Below, piece by piece: positions 7,230 through 10,483 of a stretch of 10,483 nt of DNA. Source of the stretch: Baffinella frigidus. Taxonomy: Eukaryota; Cryptophyceae; Cryptomonadales; Baffinellaceae. How positions within the stretch are numbered: position 1 is the stretch's first letter; every line of letters starts with the position of its first letter. The notes under the pieces were generated by a model. The model made no database searches. It was not told the origin of the DNA and worked only from the letters and a program-made list of their open reading frames with translations. The translations under genes were made by a program, and so were the position numbers. The stretch spans positions 1 to 10,483 of the forward strand of contig MU648393.1 in the NCBI GenBank assembly GCA_026770585.1, given 5' to 3'.

Positions 7230-7801
7230 GTCCACGGTTCAGGGTTGAGGCTTGAGGATTCAGAGTCCATAAAAGAGGGCTTGGGGTGTAGGGTTTAGGG
7301 TATATCTTAAGGGTCCAGGGTTGAGGTGTTGGAGGTTAAGATTTATGGTTTATGGTTCAGGGTTTTGGGTTTGGAGTTTGGGGTTCAGAATTTGGGGTTT
7401 AGGTTTTAGAGTTTAGGGTCTAGGGTCTAGAGTCTAGGGTTTAGATATATGGGTTTAGGCTTTAGGGTTTAGGGTTTAGGGTTCAAGTTTTGAGGTTTAG
7501 GGGGTACGTCACGGTCTCAGACAGGATGAGTATTCTATCCACGTTCGCGAGTTTCCGAGTATGTTTTTGCTATCTGACATATAAATTGCACTTGCTCAAC
7601 TTGAAGAGGGCGGTAAGACAGTTCGAATAACGCTTTCAGATAAAAAATCAGCGGAAATGATAAGAAATGCCAAACTTTGCGTCTATCCACAAACAACAGT
7701 TTTCGAATAGATTGGATCGCATCAGGTTTGATTGTCGATGTCAAGAACCCGTTGTGTGATTTTAACCCAATTGTTACGTTAATATTAGCTTCAAAACGTC
7801 T

Positions 7802-7846
7802 GCAGAGCGGACGCCGGTCAATTTGGAATCAATCTGATCTGTTAAG
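7802..7846 (+). repeat. Direct repeat pair, first copy (second at 8211-8254)
   Basis: GCAGAGCGGACGCCGGTCAATTTGGAATCAATCTGATCT closely matches GTAGAGCGGAAGCCGGTCACTTGGGAATCAATCTGGTCT at 8211-8249. It is the same orientation, about 410 bases apart, with roughly six substitutions. This suggests a local duplication; function unknown. Confidence 0.75.
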
Positions 7847-8210
7847 TATAGTGTGTCTCCCTCTTGCCAGTGCGCACTTGTCATCACACCTGTCATCATC
7901 TGTCATCATCTGGTGACACGACCCTACTTAGGAGTAGCCGGAGTGGCTAGAGCCCGCGGAAACTGTGGGATGGTCACGTACCTTGCTAATTGTTCTAGAA
8001 GGGTCTGTTGACTGATCCCATTCTTATCGCCTAGATTTAGGGCCTAGCGGACGACCCCGCTCGTTCATCATTACAGAAACAGAAAAAGAGTGAGAAAGAG
8101 AGAGAAAGAGATTTACTCAAACTCGGTCAGGTGCATTCTGTCTGTCTTCCGTGTCGCTAGCCAATTTACCCGCAGGGGAAAGAGACACCCCCCCTGCTAG
8201 TTCAGCACCC

Positions 8211-8254
8211 GTAGAGCGGAAGCCGGTCACTTGGGAATCAATCTGGTCTTTTTA
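8211..8254 (+). repeat. Direct repeat pair, second copy
   Basis: This is the partner of 7802-7846. Similarity falls off after AATCTGGTCT in both copies. Confidence 0.75.
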
Positions 8255-8306
8255 GTCTCTCTCAAGTGGCCATGAAGTCAAATTTGACTGCCAAGAGGTC
8301 CTAGAC

Positions 8307-8379
8307 AGGTCCTAGGGCCCTACGGTAGGGCGTATGAGCCTACTGGCCACTTCAGGGATAGTTCGTTCACCATATAAGC
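8307..8379 (-). mobile_element. Degenerate fold-back element fragment, copy 4
   Basis: GGTCCTAGGGCCCTACGGTAGGGCGTATGAGCCTACTGG is close to the reverse complement of the core of the other fold-back elements. It is followed by GCCACTTCAGGGATAGTTCGTTCACCATATAAG, which loosely matches the end sequence CCACTTCAGGGGTACCTCGCTCATAAG. The parts are partly rearranged, so this is a relic. Confidence 0.4.
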
Positions 8380-8426
8380 CTCTTCAGAGACACACCTTGT
8401 GTCCGGAACCCACCAGTGCCTTAGAT

Positions 8427-8458
8427 CACAACTGTCAAGTGCACAACTGTCAAGTGCA
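8427..8458 (+). repeat. Tandem 15-bp duplication
   Basis: CACAACTGTCAAGTG occurs twice in direct tandem (8427-8441 and 8442-8456). No gene is supported around it. The 80-codon plus frame from an ATG at 8334 begins inside the fold-back relic and looks spurious. The minus frame 8450-8791 begins at GTG inside the next fold-back element. Confidence 0.8.
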
Positions 8459-8757
8459 AACAGCCTGTATAAGTAGGTGGAAAACTTCGATAGTGGGGAC
8501 CTCCAGACTGCCCTGCTGGATGGGATCTATTACGGGGAATACAGGACAGAAACCAGGTGACTGCCATGCTGGGTGATCCTCACAGACTGTGCCCGGGGTG
8601 ATCCAAAAGGAAGCATGGCTTTTCTGCAGAACCAGTTCCGGTGTCCGCCTATGTTGGGATCTCGAAGAACCTAAAGGACCTAACGGACCGAGGCGCGCGA
8701 CAGGGCACATACCCACGTGCCTGCCTTGACATCCACCAGCAGTGCGGTGCTCCCCCC

Positions 8758-8880
8758 CTACAGGGGTACCTCGCTCATAAGAAAGCGCCACCTCCTAGGA
8801 CCCTACAGTAGGCCTATGCCTGGGGCCCTGTGGTGGTCCTAGGCGCGGGGCGCTTTCTGATGAGCGAGGTACCCCTGAAG
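8758..8880 (+). mobile_element. Fold-back (MITE-like) inverted-repeat element, copy 2
   Basis: This is the best-preserved copy. The 29-base arm CAGGGGTACCTCGCTCATAA...GCGCC (8761-8789) is complementary to 8849-8877 with one mismatch (T/G at the ...TTTCT(T/G)ATG... position). The core ACCTCCTAGGACCCTACAGTAGGCCTATGCC (8790-8820) is nearly identical to the core of copy 1. The element is about 120 bases, entirely non-coding and could fold end to end. It lies about 80 bases from the duplicated gene fragment. Confidence 0.75.
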
Positions 8881-8960
8881 TGGCAGATGGTGTTTCCTCC
8901 TATCCCTGCTTCTACATCCAGGTCGCGTGCAGTGGCTCTACCAGAGTACTGATAAACAGA

Positions 8961-9320
8961 GGACTCTGCGGTGGTGCGCGGGCGAAAGAGAGTGTCGAGT
9001 GTGACAAGACCGAGAGAGAGAGAGCGCGCAAGAGAGACGTTTAATCCACTAATATTTCCACTATGCCCACCCTCCCGCTCCACGTGCATATCCAACCCCC
9101 CCTCCTCTCTCGCATCAGACATGCTCCTTCGACTGGCGCCGGACGTGGAAGCGCTTGTTCGCAGAAGCAAGCGCCGCGGTATTGTTCGCAGCACCCGCCG
9201 CGGACGGGGGCGCGTCCGGATGCAGTGCGGACGATTTGCTCCACTTTCGGTCTCCAGCAGAATCGGAGCCGCGCCTGCCGTACCGCGCGGGTCTCGGGGG
9301 GTGTAGCGCCTGCTCCCGGG
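8961..9320 (-). repeat. Segmental duplication, outer copy, cut by telomere repeat
   Basis: This is the second copy of 2431-2820. Homology ends within a few bases of 9320, where CTCCCGGG passes directly into TTAGGGTTTAGGG. It carries a 24-base tandem duplication (9154-9179 and 9180-9203, each with TTGTTCGCAG and CGCCGCGG) absent from the inner copy. Confidence 0.8.
9115..9318 (-). pseudogene. 3' fragment of a paralogue of the 2662-3891 gene
   Basis: Read on the minus strand, the frame ending at the TGA at 9117-9115 encodes a C-terminus homologous to that of the 409-residue protein. The shared core is SKSSALHPDAP, then LASANKR and HVR.Q, and both copies stop within one codon of the same place. 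Upstream, LHPxR also aligns. The frame contains an extra eight codons from the local 24-base duplication. It is open for about 68 codons from the junction with the telomere array, where the next in-frame stop falls in CCCTAAA sequence and the rest of the gene is missing. It has no start and is almost certainly not functional. In the opposite frame, a CAG/TAG difference at 2818-2820/9304-9306 would be a nonsense change, while it is Leu-to-Leu in this one. Confidence 0.55.
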
Positions 9321-9889
9321 TTAGGGTTTAGGGTTTGGGGTTTGGGGGTTGGGGGTTGGGGTTTATGGGTCAGGGTTTAGGGTTTGGGGTTTAGGGTTTA
9401 GGGTTTAGGGTTTAGGGTACAGGGGGTTGGGTTTAGGGGGTTGGGTCTAGGGTTTAGGGTTTAGGGTTTGGGGTTTGGGGTGTAGGGTGTATGGTTTCCT
9501 GGTTTAGGGTTTAGGGTTTAGAGTTTAGGGTTTAGGGTGCAGGGTGGAGGGTGTAGAGTTTAGGGTTTAGGGTTTAGGGTTTAGGGTTTAGGGTTTAGGG
9601 TTTAGGGTTTAGAGTTTAGGGTTTAGGGTTGAGGGTTTAGGGTTTAGGGTTTTAAGGTTGAGGGTTGAGGGTTTAGGGTTCAGAGATTAGGGGGTTTGGT
9701 GTAAGTTTTTGGGTTTAAGGTTTAGGGTTTGGGGTGTAAGGTTTGGGGTTTGGGATTGTAAGGTCCAGGGTTGAGGGTTTAGGGTTCAGAGTTTAGGGTT
9801 TGGGGTGTAAGGTTGAGGGTTCAAGGTTTAGGGTTTAGGGTTCAGGGTTGATGGTTGAGGGTTGTGGACTGAGGAATGATGGTTGCGGA

Positions 9890-9890
9890 T

Positions 9891-9966
<76 letters not shown>
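9890..9966 (+). repeat. Pure TTGAGGG subarray, 11 units
   Basis: Eleven consecutive perfect TTGAGGG heptamers sit inside an otherwise mixed array. A variant this homogeneous points to recent local amplification (slippage or unequal exchange) rather than to telomerase template copying of TTTAGGG. Confidence 0.93.
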
Positions 9967-9970
<4 letters not shown>

Positions 9971-10446
9971 TTGCCGAGGGTTGAGGGTCTATGTTTGATG
10001 TTTGAGGGTTTAGGGTTTAGGGTTTAGGGTTTGGGATTGAGGGTTTAGGGTTTAGGGTTTAGGGTTTGGGATTGAGGGTTTAGGGTTTACAGTTCAGGAT
10101 GTGGGGTGTAAAATTTAGGGTTGAGAGTTGAGGGTTGGTGATTCAGAATTGAGGGTTGAGGATTGAGGGTTGATGGTTCAGGGTTGAGGGTTGAGGATTG
10201 AGGGTTGAGGGTTCAGGGTTGAGGGTTGAGGATTGAGGGTTGCGTGTTGAGTTGTTAGGTTTGAGTGTTGAGTTTTGAGGGTTCAGGGTGCAGGGTGTAG
10301 GGTTGAGGGTGTGGGGTTTAGGGTTTAGGGTTTAGGGTTCAGGGTTCAGGGTTCAGGGTTAATGGTTTAGGGTTTGGGGTTCAGGATATGGGGTCTAGGG
10401 TTTAGGGGTCAGGGTTTAGGGTTCAGGGTTTAGGGTTTTGGCGTCA

Positions 10447-10483
10447 GGGGTTGGGGGTTGGGGGTTGGGGGTTGGGGGTTGGG
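10447..10483 (+). repeat. TTGGGGG subarray at the window edge
   Basis: Four full TTGGGGG units plus a partial one end the window, each with a run of five Gs. This strand has clear potential to form a four-stranded G structure. Confidence 0.9.

Larger units (their letters stand above)
6121..7505 (+). repeat. Interstitial telomere-type array, G-strand (TTTAGGG)n, degenerate
   Basis: TTTAGGG and variants (TTGAGGG, TTCAGGG, TTGGGG, TTTGGGG) fill 6121-6165, about 6290-6400 and 6717-7505. They are interrupted by the 21-bp minisatellite blocks and by two short unrelated inserts (around 7195-7229 and just beyond 7505). The strand is opposite to that of the array at 4726-5605, so the two arrays diverge from the 5606-6120 spacer. 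Repeat purity is low, indicating long interstitial residence. Confidence 0.92.
7506..8296. other. AT-richer intergenic stretch with dispersed repeats
   Basis: Two short overlapping open frames (7535-7744 minus, 7677-7916 plus) are AT-rich; the minus one starts at TTG. I do not call either. Repeats seen are TGTCATCATC in tandem (about 7891-7910), the GGAGTGGCTAGA motif at about 7940, and a GA tract with TTTACTCAAACTC at 8085-8126 that resembles the flank of the 2431-2820 block. Confidence 0.5.
9319..10483 (+). repeat. Telomere-type array, G-strand, with variant subarrays, to window end
   Basis: TTTAGGG, TTGAGGG, TTCAGGG, TTTGGGG and TGTAGGG units run without interruption by other DNA to the end of the window. 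It is purer than the arrays at 4726-7505. A perfect run of seven TTTAGGG units lies at 9559-9607. The strand is right for a right-hand chromosome end, but the many variants show this is proximal or interstitial repeat rather than freshly synthesised telomere. Confidence 0.95.

Noticed and set aside
7535-7916. Two short AT-rich open frames on opposite strands
   Set aside because: They are under 80 codons with no good ATG context, no recognised similarity, and lie in repeat-rich intergenic DNA.
8450-8791. Minus-strand frame of 113 codons
   Set aside because: It starts at GTG inside the arm of a fold-back element and stops in a tandem duplication. No family is recognised.

Overview
The window looks like a eukaryotic subtelomeric region. 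The decisive signal is long, degenerate arrays of the heptamer TTTAGGG and its complement CCCTAAA, the Arabidopsis-type telomere repeat. That repeat occurs in land plants, many green algae, dinoflagellates, apicomplexans and other protists, so I do not name a taxon. I see no bacterial operon structure, tRNA, rRNA, CRISPR array or recognisable transposase. Most long open frames lack an ATG, or are mirror images of each other in GC-rich or low-complexity DNA.

Layout. Positions 1-2430 are intergenic DNA full of short inverted and direct repeats, including two copies (one rearranged) of a fold-back element whose ends read roughly CCCCTACAGGGGTACCTCGCTCATAAG. Positions 2337-2580 are simple sequence: a CT tract followed by a GA tract. 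Positions 2662-3891 (minus strand) hold the only reasonable protein gene candidate, a 409-residue protein of unknown function with an internal repeat. Positions 3892-4725 are non-coding or uncertain. Positions 4726-5605 are an old C-strand telomere-type array, 5606-6120 a spacer, and 6121-7505 an old G-strand array interleaved with a 21-bp minisatellite. Positions 7506-8960 are AT-richer intergenic DNA with more repeats and a further good fold-back copy. Positions 8961-9320 are a second, diverged copy of the 3' end of the minus-strand gene, cut off abruptly by a TTTAGGG array. Positions 9319-10483 are that array, containing locally pure blocks of variant heptamers.

The landmarks of the left part (repeat A, fold-back element, GGAGTGGCTAGA motif, second fold-back, gene 3' end) recur in the same order in the right part, with telomere-like arrays between them. 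The simplest reading is two diverged copies of one subtelomeric block, the outer copy broken inside the gene and capped by telomeric repeat. The paralogous fragment also supplies the best evidence that the minus-strand frame is the coding one: the stop is conserved, indels are multiples of three, and about half the substitutions are synonymous. There is no operon or pathway to describe.
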